Assembly (NCBI GenBank): GCA_025345505.1
Contig: JANVCC010000270.1
Coordinates: forward strand, 1,745,689 to 1,809,688
Origin: Todiramphus chloris collaris
Taxonomy: Eukaryota > Chordata > Aves > Coraciiformes > Alcedinidae
DNA length: 64,000 bases
Direction: 5' to 3'
Positions 24,357 to 37,064 of the stretch are shown here, in pieces. Numbering within the stretch: the first letter of the stretch is position 1; the number at the start of each line of letters is the position of its first letter. The notes under the pieces were generated by a model that worked only from the letters and a program-made list of their open reading frames with translations, made no database searches and was not told the DNA's origin. The translations under genes were made by a program, and so were the position numbers.

Positions 24357-27300
24357 AAGTGAGAATTCTGTCACTTACAGCTTTTTACACAGCTTGTGAC
24401 TGCCAGTCCAGACCTCTGGTGCCTGTGTTTACTTGAAGACCATCTGGTGAGGGGGGGCGGAAAAACTACTCATCAACTGATCAGGAAAGACAAGGCTCTA
24501 CCTTCTCTCCTGTCCCCGGTGTTCAGACAGGCACCATACAAATAGCTGCTCTTCAAGCCTGAGGTTTCCTTCAAACCTCTGAATTCAAATCAATTGTGGG
24601 GCAGACAGCGTTCTGCTGCACCATCCCTGCCTGGCTCTTCAGAGACCTCACTGAGAAAATTGTCTTCACTAACTGAAAATAATTTACTATTAATGAGCTT
24701 CAGTCGAAGTCCCATTATTCTCCTCTGGTGGGAGGCTGGTGGCTAACGTGCGGGCTTGTGGGAGGATTGGTATTCAAGGAAGGAAAAAGATGAAGTAACC
24801 ACAGGTTCCCATTAGAGGGGAGGGGTGTGGGGGAACACAGCCCTGAAGTGTGATGTATCACCAGTGATATTCCATAGGAAATGTAATCACCCTTCACGGG
24901 TAATGAGAAGAGGGGAAAACTTAAGTGTGTGAGCCACACAGAAGACAAATGTCAACTCCCTCATGTATTCAGGCAGATGCTGAGGAGAGCCTTGCTGTGT
25001 AGAAAAGGGATAGCTGGAGTCACAATGAATCTTTCTAAGAGGCTGCTCGGCTGAAGAGCTTAACCTTTCTTCATCACGTCAGCCTGGAGTCAGCCCTTCC
25101 CCACCGCTTCTCAGAGGCAGCCTGGGCATCTTTGCCAGAGTCCCCAGAGCATTTTGCAGGCAGCGACAGGAATCGGCGCGGGGATTTACTGACGAGCGGT
25201 GGGCCCCTGGAAGATGGCTCAAGGAGCCAGCTGCTGCAGGATGCTCAGGTGGTGGCTAGCAATAGGCTAGTGCATTGCTGTCCTTGGAGACCAGAGGTTG
25301 GCATGACTTCTGTGCAGAACTGCTTTTCGTAGTACATACTTGTATGTACTTCATATAACCTTTGTCCCACTCCACCTTAATCAGCTTTTAAATGAACTTT
25401 AGCATGAAAATGTGGTGTGTTTCCTGTAGTCTCCTAGCAGTGTGAAGAAGCAACACATCTGCAGCTGATCCTGAGTTTCTCTCAAATTCTCCTGAACTCT
25501 TCAGTGGAGATCTCCGTGGGAAGGTAGAGATGGTACTGTGGTTCAATTTCCTTCTCTCTGAAGAACCTTTCTGTCCACAGAAAGACACTGAGACAGCCAC
25601 ACCAAGCATTTCTTAGGGTGCTGAAGGACATCGCTGTCCTCTGTGTGTTGAGTGCCTGCACGTGTTTGCACTCCATCTCTCGAGAAGGCCTCTACCTAAT
25701 TCTTGAGGCTGGTGACACAGTGGCCAGGTCCCTAATCCTGAGGCTGGATTCAGCCAAACGTCCATCTCGTAACGCTGCCAGAATGGGAGGTGAGAGGAAA
25801 GAGTCTTCATATGCCCCTCCTCACTTCCTAGTACAACTGCATAAAAGAGAGATGGATTTATCACTAAATAATTAATCCTGCTCTTTATATTTTATGGATC
25901 CAGAACACATTTTTGTAGGAAACAAACCTCTGTAGTTAGGAAGGATTTCTTGAAGTTGAGTCAAAGCATTAAGCAGCTCAAAGGTTATTTATCTCCATAT
26001 TGGAAAATGTCAACACTTAGGCTGAGGAAACAAAGCTTTCTTTAATTTCAGAACAAACAAATGTCAGCGTTCCTGAAGCAGATCACAGATCTTCCCATTG
26101 TTTGTTTTGTGCTCGATGGATATTTTATTTTAACCCACCAGGCAACTTTAAATCATTCGTTTAAGAAATTTTTTGCTGAGTTCTATCAAGTGCTGCTTGT
26201 CCTCGTTTCTGGGTGGATTGGATAGCAACCCACAGGACTGTGCAGCCGATGAGATCTGTGGACAGTGGAGAATACTTTAGGGGTAAGTTTCTAAGCTGGT
26301 TTGGTACTAAGTAAATTAATGTGCTTCACTAGTGTATAATTGTGATAGTTTGATATACATTGTGAATCTACTGAATCTGAATTCTGCTTGGAACCTGTGC
26401 TTATCTTCTCTTTAATCTTCCCTCTGTCACGTGAGGTCAATTCCATCACATGCAGCACGTTATTTCTCTGGAGAAAAGAGCATTTCTCTGGGCTAGAGGG
26501 AGAACTATCAACCTGGTCAAATCCAGAATGGAAAATTGTTTTATAACATGGCTTCAATACCTGCTTTAAAGCTATCTTTTGTTTAATTAACATTTCTTCC
26601 CCCATTCACTCTTGGTTTTTTAATATGCTCTGTTTCTGTATCTATTCTTTCTGCTTTCCCCATCTGCAGCCCTTGTAGCAGCACACAGAAAGCAGGGTGT
26701 AAGATGGTTGGTTTCTAGGGGAAGCAGCAATGTCTGTATGTGGAAGAAGTTAAAGGAAAGAGGTTCTCCTGGTGCTAATGGTATTAACATTTTGTAAAAG
26801 TCAAAAACCCCAAATGCTTCTATCCAGTAAGGAAGGCAGCTGCAGCCTCAGGATGATTCTGGAATTCAGAGTGATGCTCCACTGCCTTTCAACTTGTAGT
26901 TTTGTTTCTGAGTACAGCAATGTTTCCAAAGGGTGAAATTTCTTGCCTTAAAAGAAGTATTTCTGCTGCTCTTGACTTCTGCTTGGAGCATTGGACAAGA
27001 CAGGAATGAAAAAAAAAAAAAAGGAAAGCAAAGGTGGAAAAAAAAGACACAGGGAGAAAAGCACTGCAACTAAAAAAGGCTGAAACCTTCAAACATCACT
27101 GATGACTTTTCTGGCCACCTGAACTAAGAAGCTTTAAAGGGCCATGATTCTCAGAAGCTGATGTTCAGCACTTCTGAACATAAGATCAAAGAATGCACCA
27201 AGCACCTGTATCTTTTAAAGCATCTTGGCTGAGAGTTTAAGAAAGCGTGCCTACGAGAAATAACCGTGGCCACAATTCACACGGTATTTTTGCTAGGGGA

Positions 27301-30300
27301 TTAGACTTCTGAATGTGTTCAGGTGCCACCTCTGTCCCTGCAGAGCTGCTGCATCCACAGGAAAAGGATCTATGTGCACATATTCTGTGATAACCAAGTA
27401 GCCAGAGATGTTGCAAGTTCAGGCAAGAGCTAAAATCTGCGACTGGCCAGACTGTCAGCTGGAGGAGATGCTGTGAAACGGTTCTGGAGGACACTTGTCT
27501 GGTGACCCCAGCTGTGTTTGCTCAGTCTGCTGCCAACAGAGCGCAGCAGCACCACAGAAACACGCTGCAGTTGTGGCTCTTTGTGTTAATTGAAGAATTG
27601 TGTCCTTAACTCCAAGCTTAAATGTAATTTATTAAGGTCATTAAAGAACGTACTCCGTGAGTAGGTCAGGCGTGCGCTGAAGCAATGGCTTGCAAAGAGC
27701 AACAGTAGGGAGAAAAACACCACACCTAGGGGGAAAAGCTGTGTCTGTTAAACTGTGTATTATGGGTCATAAAGGAGAAAGTCCCGTGGAAACCTGTCAT
27801 CTGTTGGAAGTCACTAGTCCAGGGTAATAGCCATTCCACCAGTTCCACTGGAACACGTGATTCTGGTGCTGGAAAACACAATTGCTGAAATAAGAGACTT
27901 GAAAATAAAATATTCTGTCAGCAAGGCACCCGGAGGTGGCAGTGGAAAAGATTCTAATGCATTTGAAGCACTTAACTGCACCTCCTTCAAGGTCAGGATT
28001 GGTTCAAGATGCACCTACTGAGTGTCATCCCAGAGAAAATGCACTCTGAAATTCCCAGCAATTGATTTTTTTTTTCCTTTTTTTTTTTTTTCCTCCTGTT
28101 TATAATGAGGCATTTTCCATGTCAGAGAAAGTGATGATACTTCTTGTTGAAAAATGTTTCTTCTTTGAGTGACACTGAAACTCAGGTGGCTTCAGTGAAG
28201 CTGGGAGTGTGACAAACACGAGATCAGGAGCGCAGAGCTCCATCCAAAGCCACTGAAGTCCATAGAAACCATCCCATTGACTGAAGTGGGATCAGGATCA
28301 GGCCCTTTGCGTTTCCCGTGCTCGTTAAAACCCAGTCAGCCTAGAGAGAGCACAGAGCCATTTCTCCTCCGGGAACTTGGAGTTTATTGCCAGTGAATTC
28401 CGTTCTCCATTAAGAAGTATGATGACTGCTGTTAGAAATACTTGTGTGATTCAGGAGGGACATCCTGGTATTTGCTCAGTGAAGCAGTAGTTAATAATGG
28501 GATCTGCAGTACAGTTGCATTCAGGAGTCCTTCCCGTTGTCTGGAGTTCTGGAGCTAAAAAAGGACACCTGGATGTGGTACCGATGCACTTGCACTTTGC
28601 TGAGCCGCGTTCTGTGCCGCGTGGAAACTGCTCCTCTCTGAAAAGTCAGCCATCCCCCAGGTTTCAAATAAAAATACAGGTTCATGATGAAAGTTTCTTA
28701 GGTATAGACCATGACAGAGCAACTCAGGCTGTAACTAGGAAGTGGTTTTTATGACAACATCAAATCCTGCACGCGTGCAGCAAGGGAGGAGCTAACAAGC
28801 CATAGCTTGCTTGGATTTTGCCGGGCTGAACTTTCACTTTCTATTGCAAACATTCCTGGTTTTATGGAACAGGTCCCTTCATCATGTTGTTTAGTTTATT
28901 GTTTGCCATTGACAGGCACTTAGGGCATCGGCAGCTCCGTTAGTGAAGGAAACCCTCTTTACAAAGGACCTTATTTGCCTTTGGGAGAAGCTGCCTTAAG
29001 AAGGGATGTGTTTGCTTTGGGAAGGGCCCTGTGCTTATGCAGTGTCTCAGAGATGCGATCGAGGTGTACTGTTCTGGGCTTGGTCTTATCTACAGGCTGT
29101 TCCTATGTCTCAGAACAGTAACTTCTACATGAAATTAAAATACGTGATGATAAAATGGAAAATAAACTCTCAGAAGAGTGAGGGCTGGTTTGGTTAAGCA
29201 TTCAGAAGGACTGTGAGGTTACAAAAGTTTACTTTAACTGCAGGAGTCTGAGTTTTCTAATCAAGGCTGCTTGATGACCACAGCCCAGAGATGCCTTAAG
29301 AGATGTGCTCGTCCTTCCAGATGTAGCACCCAGCCTGCACCAGGCACCTGCTGCTCACCAACCACTTCTGGTGGCAGAACAGCCCTGGCAAGTGCTGGAG
29401 GAATCCCGCAGGGTCCCTGTCGCTGGCATCACGTAGGCAGCGGTCGTAGGTCTCGGATGCTGCTGAGAGCGGGTACGAAATCCACCCTAGGCTGTTAGCA
29501 GACTGGTGTGTCTGCTACAGCAGAGGTGTCTCCCTGCCCACCCTCCAGTAGCGGCTGCTCAGGGTGGAGCTGTGGGGATAATTCCCCTGCAGATCCAATC
29601 GCAGTTTAATCCTCCTGGTTCTTGGCATCGCGACTGTTTATTCTGTGGCGTTGAGTTCCGCGGGTTATCCCGCCCTTGTTTTTCAAACAAAGTATCCCTT
29701 TGAAATGGGATTTAGTTCTGTTTGGCTTTGTCTTAGGAGGGCAAGTGAAAAAATACTTCCTAATTAGCTTTCACTGTATTGCATGTATTTATTCAGTCCT
29801 GTTGTTATCTTTTAGATAAACAGCCCCGATCTTGTCCGTCGTTCCTAATTCAGTTGTCTTTATTTGACTAATAATTTCTGCTGCTTGACTCTAGGACCCT
29901 TGATTACATCCGTGTATTTTTCCCAGTGTGGAGACCAGAGTGAGCCTGTATCCAAGGTGAGCTCATGACATCGACCTTTATGCTGGCTTTACAATAGTTG
30001 AAGTGTTTTGTTTTTCCGGTTCCTTTGGGAAGATTCTACCTCTTGCTTACCATGTTTGTGCCGAGCAAATTTCTTGATCTTTTTGGGGACGATGTGATGG
30101 ATTTTTCGTGCAATGAACTCTTTATCATATTGCTAGATTTTATTCCTACCCATTTTTTCAGCAGTTAATTTTGCAAACTGGCATTTGCCCTGCCTTTCTT
30201 ACCAGTGCTTCTTGTGCACTCAGAGGCTGGACTAGATGTGGGGATCAAGACATGGGCAGAAAAGGTAAAGCCACCATTAATCTTGGGTAGTGTTGCCTCA

Positions 30301-31913
30301 AGTGTGTTGGTTGGGTTTTTTCCTTCATTTCTTTCAACAGCAATTTTAGACTGTGCTTTGCCCCAGTTGTGGATTTCTGTTTTTACTTTCTCTGTTTGTT
30401 TCTGCCTGTGTGGAAGCAAGCGTGTGTTTTTTCCTCTGGTCATTTCAGTGGTCTGTGGGCAACAGGCTGAGCAGCACTGTCTAAATCACACATGGAACTG
30501 GTAGCGAAGCCATGATAAAACGTATTTGCCTGACACTTTTTAAGAGAAATTCGTGCTGCCTCCTTAAGGCAACCTAAGAGTTTTCACTGGAGCTCAGCCT
30601 GGCTCCTCAGCTGCAGCAGTGCCTCTTCAGGTGCCTTTTCCCTGAAATTCCATCGAATTTCTGCCAAGGCCCAAAGTTTCAACACCACAAAATAGCAACC
30701 AACGATAACAACTCAGTAAAAATTGCCCTTAAGTTACCAAAAGTGTTATTCTACTGGCCTGGGAGCATTGCAGAGAGCTCGGTTCTCTGTGACCGCCCCA
30801 GAGCAGCCTTTGGTTGAAAGTCCATCTCTCCATCGCTTCCAGCACGGCTCCCCGGGCTGCGGCTGCAGAGCCCCTCAAGGAGCAGTCTCAGCAGATCCTT
30901 GTTTTGTTTGCTCTGACTACAGTATCAACCTAACAGATGTTTTCCAAGCAAATAAAAAAATAAACCAAGTAAATTTTCTGCAAAGCCCAACCCGTTCCAC
31001 TTTAGTTTGCTGCTTTGTGGGCGGGGATCACTCAAGCCCGTGATTCCAAAGTCTCTCTGAAATTCCAGGCCTGTGGCATTTCCCAGTGAGTGGCACAGAC
31101 GCCTGAGAAGTCAAAGCTGAAAAATTAATTCTCTTAATTTTCAAGCAATTCGCTCGCTGATCTAAGTGATATTCTTTTAATGAGAATTAGGAAATCCACC
31201 GTTAGCTCTGCTCCTGCTTTCTGGAGAGCTTCCTTTCCAGCCACACTGATGGTCGAGGTCCTACCTTCCAGAAATGTGTGGCCAGTTTCTAAGCCTGTCA
31301 AGTAGCTGACCTGAGCTGTGACTGACTCTGAAGTCTTCTGCTGGCTCTCACAATTCCTGGCACTGCTTTTCAGATGCTTCTTTGCGCCGTGTTTTAAACA
31401 GGGGGGATCCTCCCTTCCTGCTGAGAATGTTTCTTGCGGCTTTTAGGATCTTCTTTCCCAGTGTTGGGATTCACCTGTTTGTCTGTCCCGCCCCCTGCCC
31501 TCCCTTTCCCCCCGGTTTTCATTCTCAGTTATTTTTGTTTATGTTGAACTCCTGCCTGCTCAGCTGTGGCAGAGCTGAGCGTTGGCAGCCCGCCTCGTGT
31601 TGTGCCACTCTACAACTTCTGCTGCTTAGCAGCACGTTGGAAATCGCCTTGAAATAAATCCATGTTGGACCAAAAGCAGCATCTTTGTTGTTACCCCCTC
31701 TGAATAATTTGGTGCTGTAATTGGAATTCTCATTTGAAATAAACAAACACAGTTTCTGATCTACGGACAGATCTGGATGCGTGGTCCACGAGAGAGCTGC
31801 AGGCATCCAGCCCTCTCCCTGGCACGAGATGTGTTTGCAAAGCATCCAGGGCACTTTCTGGTGCCTTGAGGCAAGTTTAGTGCTGGACAGCGGGGTCTGG
31901 AGGGCAGCCCCAA
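24357..31913 (+). other. FARS2: Long repeat-poor intronic block
   Basis: In 7.5 kb I recognise no CR1 or LTR sequence. The exceptions to plain unique DNA are an ancient palindromic repeat fragment near 28.25 kb, a short A13 run at 27009 and a T-rich tract at 28066-28092. No exon-like segment with good splice sites and recognisable protein similarity was seen. A block this size without young repeats, in an intron that has many, may carry sequence under constraint. Confidence 0.6.
28240..28312. repeat. Ancient amniote palindromic repeat fragment
   Basis: The words GCCACTGAAGTCCATAGAAA, then CCATCCCATTGACTGAAGTG and GGATCAGGATCAGGCCC, match the old amniote repeat phrase 'cccattgacttcagtgggagcaggatcaggccc'. 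It is the most recognisable of the three pieces in this window. Confidence 0.5.
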
Positions 31914-31962
31914 ATCGTAGAATGCTTTGGGTTGGAAGGGACCTTTATATCTCTGGGCCACC
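31914..31962 (-). repeat. CR1 LINE, 3' tip only, antisense
   Basis: ATCGTAGAATGCTTTGGGTT followed by GGAAGGGACCTTTATATCTC is the reverse complement of a CR1 3' terminus ('gatctttaaaggtcccttccaacccaaaccattctatgat'). Only the last 50 bases remain, so this is a heavily 5'-truncated insertion. Confidence 0.8.
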
Positions 31963-32118
31963 TTGAGATTTAGGAATTGTTTGCTCTGGGCTGCTCTTGA
32001 CATGAACGTGCCCATAAGACTCGTGGTGTTTTCACTCTGCTTTGGAAAGCTGGTACCTGGTGGCAAGAATAGGAAGCTGTGGCTCCACCATGCTACTGCC
32101 ACCATACTGGTCCTTGCA

Positions 32119-32328
32119 TCACAGAATCCCAGCATGGTGGGGCTGGCAGGGCCCTCTGGAGCTGCTCTGGTGTCCCCCCTGCTCCATCCAGCAGGGGCAC
32201 CCAGAGCAGGGGCCCAGCAGCACAGGGTCCAGCCGGGGTGGGAATCTCTCCAGAGAAGGAGACTCCACAGCCTCTCTGGGCAGCCTGGCACAGCCTCCCA
32301 CACCCTCATACCAAAGAACTTTTTCCTT
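32119..32328 (-). repeat. CR1 LINE, 3' end, antisense (group 3, young)
   Basis: The segment runs from ATCACAGAATCCCAGCATGG (the reverse-complemented 3' tip) through GCTGCTCTGGTGTCCCCCCT, CAGGGTCCAGCCGGGGTGGG and CTCCAGAGAAGGAGACTCCA to a TTTTTCCTTCCTTTCCTTCC tract. These are CR1 3' UTR words. About 160 bases differ from the copy at 58.3 kb at only about two sites, so both are close to a recent source. The 194-codon antisense frame across it is CR1 UTR, not a gene. Confidence 0.94.
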
Positions 32329-35053
32329 CCTTTCCTTCCTTTCATTTTTCAGACACTGAATGAACATGGCATGTGGGGATGGAGATGAAGCTGTGGGCTT
32401 TCAGGCTGCCTGTGCTGTGTAGGTTGAAAACTGCTCACAGTTGAGATCTCCATTTCAGTGAGGATATGCACCAAGTTCAGAGAAAATTGACAGGAGTAAT
32501 CAGAGCAAGGGAGTGACTGAGAAAACCAATTCTGGTAGAGGTGATTTGGTGGATGCATGTGAGAGTGCTGGAGACTGGTACTGATACACACTCACACCAG
32601 CTGGGTTTCGAGCTGCAGGTATCCACCTACCAAGACTTTAACTGTGGGGCTGGGTTTGGGTGGTGGGGGGTTGGTTTTTGTTCCAGACCAGCTGGGATTA
32701 TATCGACCTTGGGTCTGACCCAAAGCAGCAGTTTGTGTGTTCTTCTACAGTGTAATTCAGCAACTTGAGGGTATTTCTTTTTCAGGGCTTTGAAATCTGG
32801 GCACTTTTGCTTTTCCCTGTGTTCCCCTGCATTCCCATGCTTGCAATCAGTAGTTTGATTTTTAAAAACCAATCAGAAATCCTGGAACCTGATGGCATTA
32901 AAATCTGGTGCTGTAAAGGGGATGTTTAAATCCACTTAGTGCTCCTTTAATTGGGAAATGCTCAGGACTTGAAATTGCTTTTCCAAGCTAGGAACAGGGT
33001 GGCTGTTTGTCACCCCAGCAATGGTTCCGAGCGCTTTTGTGAATTCAATCCAGACACAGCCTGGTGCAGCCAGGAAAGGGAGGGGAGAGAAGGTACTGAT
33101 GACAAAAGTGAGGTGGGGAAGACCTGCAGCACAGCTCACTTACAATTACCATCTTCCCACTTCCCAGTTGCCTGCCTGTCCCACCATTCCAAAGGACACA
33201 GAAAGAATTTGCTTTAAAGGATGCTGAGGATGGCTGGAGAAAGCTGCCAGGGCTCCAGACAGACGGACGTGCCTGTGGTACCAGCAGAGGAGGGACAGGT
33301 CGTGCCCTGTTAGCTTCTGCAGAGAGAGTCATTTAGCACAGCTTGATGGGAATTGGGTAATGGCAGTGGGTTTGGAGATGGGATTGAGGAGTAAATGATG
33401 GATGAACTGCATTGCCCCCCAGATCCTGTACACAGCTGTCACACCTCTCTTCTCGGGATCAATAGCTGTCGTAACCATCAGTAGTTGTCCCTACACTGTC
33501 CCTTTTTCCTCCCTGACACTTCACTCTGGTTGCCCAGTGATGCAGTAGCACCTATGAAAAATGATAAAATTGCATCAACTGTACTTTAAACAGAACTGGA
33601 AATTCATTTGGTTGTCTTGGGTTGGTTTTGGTTGGTTTCTTTTTAAAGAAACAGTTTCCATTGCCATTTTCTTCTACATACCCAAATGGATTTGTGTGTT
33701 TCATGAAAATAATGAAAAATTGTCCTTCTGCTCTCTCTAACAAAATTCCTCCTTCTCCCTTTAAATTGTTAATGATTCCTATCCCAACATTGCTGAGGAA
33801 CTGAGGATATTGGTTTTGGGACTGGAAAAAAATGGACACCAGGAAAAAGCTTACTGGCTTCTTCCAGCATTGAATAAAACTACAGCCTTCAGAATCTGTG
33901 AGATAAACCTTTTAGAACTGGGTCATATTTTTTTTGTATTGTTTCTTCTTGAACAGAAAGAAGAGCCTTTGGGGACTTAGCTGAGTTGCTTGTCCTAGAA
34001 ATATGCCCCAGGATCTGTGCCAGGCCTTTCTTCCTGCAGAGGTCTGCAGAGTTCAGATTCTGCAAACACAGCAGGGACAGAGGCAGTTTCTCCGCTTCGG
34101 ATTTCTGGACTTGTCTTCCTGGTGGGAGCTGTGCTCCCCTGACTGTTGGCCGGGTGGGGATCTCAGCTCTGTATTTACTCTGGTTTCTCAAAATCTACTG
34201 GGTTTTGGATAACTTTTCTTATACAGGGTGCAAATCTACAACCAGTCTATCCCAGTAGGGTCAACCCAAATGAAGGGAGCCCCTTAGGCTGTGGCTGGAT
34301 TCCACTTTGTGTTTGATTTTGGGAATTAGCCTCTTACTGGTGTAACCACCACTTCACAGGTGAGTGTGCTCATGATGTTTCCCATCTGCTTGTCACCACC
34401 TTAGCCCCAGTCTGTGCACAGTGATGTGTATGAATAACTTCCAGCGTAGCCCTGTTCCATAGGAACCCAAAGAGCCTCCTCCGATGCCTGGAAAGCTTGG
34501 TGGCTGTGTGTTTGAAATGAACGCTGTTGTGGGAGTGCAGGTTTGAGCTGGTGGTGGACCTGGGAGCAAACACAGCTGAAGGAGAGTTTTTTTCTGTACA
34601 ATTCCTATAAAACTGTCTAGACAACATAATCTTTTCTTGTAGAACATACACAGCAGAAAAACCCAGACTTACACATGATGATTTTAAATTGTATAGTAAA
34701 TTCCTGTATTACATTTTTTATTAAATTGTGGACTCTTTAAAGTGATTATCTGTGAACACTGATACATTTCTATAACTTGATTATTTTTGTACCTAATAAA
34801 ATTCTAAAGAATTCGAGATTATTTCTTAGTGCTTAGAATTGTATTGCCTAGGACTGCCATTAAAGTAAGTTGTTTAAACTATTCAAACTATTTATGCAAG
34901 GTTCCTCTCTTCATACTCCTTCCACCCTGGATGAAATCCCTGTCTCCAGAAGGTGTGTCACTGCAAGGAGGCACACGCTCATGCCCCTGCCTGCCTCGTT
35001 TTCCAGCCTTTCCCATATCCCGAGGCTGCAGACCCATTCCTGGTTTTGGTTCT
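32329..35053 (+). other. FARS2: Unique intronic sequence
   Basis: I see no recognisable repeat or exon in this 2.7 kb. A GGGTTGGTTTTGGTTGGTTT simple-sequence stretch lies near 33620. Overlapping open frames near 34.4-34.65 kb lack any known domain. Confidence 0.6.
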
Positions 35054-35355
35054 GTCATCCAACCTTCTGCTAAAAGCACGGTCGACACCGACTTCAGACT
35101 GGGTCTCTCAGGGCTTTACCCAGCCTCTTCTTGGGAATCACAAAGTCTCTCTGGGCAACCAGCTCCGCTGCTTGACTGGCCTCAAAGGGGATGAAGTCTT
35201 CCCAAAGACTGAACCTCACTTAATCTTGATTCCCTGCTGTGAAGAAGCTGGCTGGCTTTTCCATACCTTTCTGTAGGTACTAGAAGGGGGCTGTTAGGTC
35301 CCCCAAGCTGTGTATTCTCCAGCAAGGCTCCACAGCCTCAGTCTCCCTTGTGTTC
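35054..35355 (-). repeat. CR1 LINE fragment, antisense, old
   Basis: Diverged CR1 words occur in antisense order: CATCCAACCTTCTGCTAAAA, then GCACGGTCGACACCGACTTC and AGACTGGGTCTCTCAGG, then TCTCTCTGGGCAACC, then CTTTCTGTAGGTACTAGAAG, GGGGCTGTTAGGTCCCCCAA and TTCTCCAGCAAGGCTCC. They match the 'gtccaaccccctgctcaaagcaggg', 'ctctgggcaacctg' and 'tactggaaggctgctataaggtc' phrases. It is older than the group 1-3 copies. Confidence 0.8.
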
Positions 35356-36796
35356 TCCATCACAACCCAGTTTATTTCTGTTTTGGGGGTTTTGTTTAGC
35401 ACTGGGTGCTGAACTCTGTGTTAAGCACCTGAGGATTTTTCTCTGCAGTCAACATTTTTGATCAGTCAGTCGTGTCATGCGTGATCTGAAACCTCTGTAG
35501 CTAAAGACAGCGCTTGTGTGACACCAGGCACAGGGAAGTGGTGGCACTGCTGGCAAGACCAGCAGGTTGAACTGGACCATTAGTGTTACCAGCATAGTAC
35601 AGCACCTTAAACAGCAGAAAACTGAGTGGGAACCAAAATGCCTATTAGATTAATGAGATGTAAGTAAAATACTTGGCCCAGTTTCGGAAGAGTTTGTTTT
35701 GTTTGGATCAGGAATTCCACAGCACAAATTCTCTACCAGCCTGAACAGGGTCACAATAATGAGGGTGATGCCACCAGGTTAATCCTATGGAGGAAAAAAA
35801 ATGGCTTAGCATTTCAAAGAATTTAATTTTCTTTAATTGTGAAATCAAAGTATATCAATCAAGTGTGGAAAAGGGCTCAGTAAATTTAATCATGAAACGC
35901 TAAGCTATGGCTGGATGGTAGGTTTAATTTTATCTTCTATTTCTTCTGATGCCACAGAGGTTGGTTGTGATACTCAGGTAATTACCTCTCACAGTGACAG
36001 TTATAATGGCACATGATTTTCTAATTGAAAAATATGTTACGTGTGAGGAAAAGATTTTTTTTTTCTCCATTTTTTAGATTTTTGTTAGCAGGCAAATTTT
36101 TAATTCCATCAGGAGACAGTCTTGTAGAGCTGGCCTCCTTTTTATATAGGGTCACGTTTCTTGGTCATTTTAAGCACTGTTGAGGAAGTAGCAGAAGCTC
36201 TATTGTCTCTACTGCCTTTTTATTTCAGCTTTTCCGAGTATCTCTGCATAGAAGTGTTTTAATGGGGGAACTTGCTTGTGATGTTTTTTTTTCTTCAGAT
36301 TTTTCTTCCCCTAGAGAAGTCTGTTAGTCTTTTAAAATGACATTACAACTTGTTCAATAACCTGCCTGGGAGTTGGAAGAAATCTGGGAGGAACATTGGA
36401 AGGCAGAGAGACCTTTTGAGTAGCAATTTACTGGCTGTATCTGGAATGCTGAGTTAATATAAAACTCTGTTGCTATTCTACCAGTTCTAATAATGCATAA
36501 CATTATTCTTCTGTCTTGTGTTTTTGAAATACTGTACGTGTACAAATCAGTCTTGGCAGCGTCCTGCGAGAGAGATAACCATCAGCACTGTTCTCGTCCT
36601 CCTCAGGTGCTAAATGAGAATAATGACTCTCGCACCCAGAGCTTCACAAGAGGCAGAAACAGCACGTTTCGAGCTCGCAGCTCAGCCCATACATCTCCCT
36701 CAGCCCAATTACTGCACTTCACCTTTGCAAAAACATCTCTCATCATCCTGATTGTGCAGATCTCCTGTTTTCCTGAAAATTGTGGAGCAGCCCAAG

Positions 36797-36990
36797 TCGG
36801 AAAGGATTTTGAAACATCATCTGGTCCAGCTTTCTGTGGGAAGGGGAGCCTGGATGAGGTCACCTGGCACCCTGTCCAGTCATGTCTTGAAAACCTGCAG
36901 CGAGGAGGGCTCCACCACGTCCCTGGGGAGCTTGTTCCTGTAAATAGTTGTTCTCGAGGTAAAGAACCTTTTTTCTATCAAGTTGAGTGA
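36797..36990 (-). repeat. CR1 LINE fragment, antisense, old
   Basis: TCGGAAAGGATTTTGAAACA then TCATCTGGTCCAGCTTTCTG, followed by GGCACCCTGTCCAGTCATGT, CTTGAAAACCTGCAGCGAGG and AGGGCTCCACCACGTCCCTG, matches the antisense CR1 3' region ('gtccagtcgtgtcttgaatatctccaaggatggagattccacaacctctctggg'). The end near 36990 reads AAAGAACCTTTTTTCTATC. It lies just left of another CR1 3' tip at 37027. Confidence 0.85.
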
Positions 36991-37026
36991 TCTTGATAGA
37001 AAATGCAAGTGTACTTCACAGTGGCC

Positions 37027-37064
37027 TATCACAGAATGTTAGGGGCTGGAAGGGGCCTCTATAA
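37027..37064 (-). repeat. CR1 LINE, 3' tip only, antisense
   Basis: TATCACAGAATGTTAGGGGC followed by TGGAAGGGGCCTCTATAAAT is an antisense CR1 3' terminus. It lies about 40 bases beyond the 5' break of the CR1 at 36797-36990 and is a separate insertion, since each has its own 3' end on its left side. Confidence 0.7.

Noticed and set aside
31761-32345. 194-codon antisense open frame
   Set aside because: Most of it is the 3' untranslated part of the young CR1 at 32119-32328; the same peptide recurs at 58.3 kb for the same reason.
36493-36990. 165-codon open frame
   Set aside because: Its second half is an old antisense CR1; the first half lacks any recognisable protein feature.
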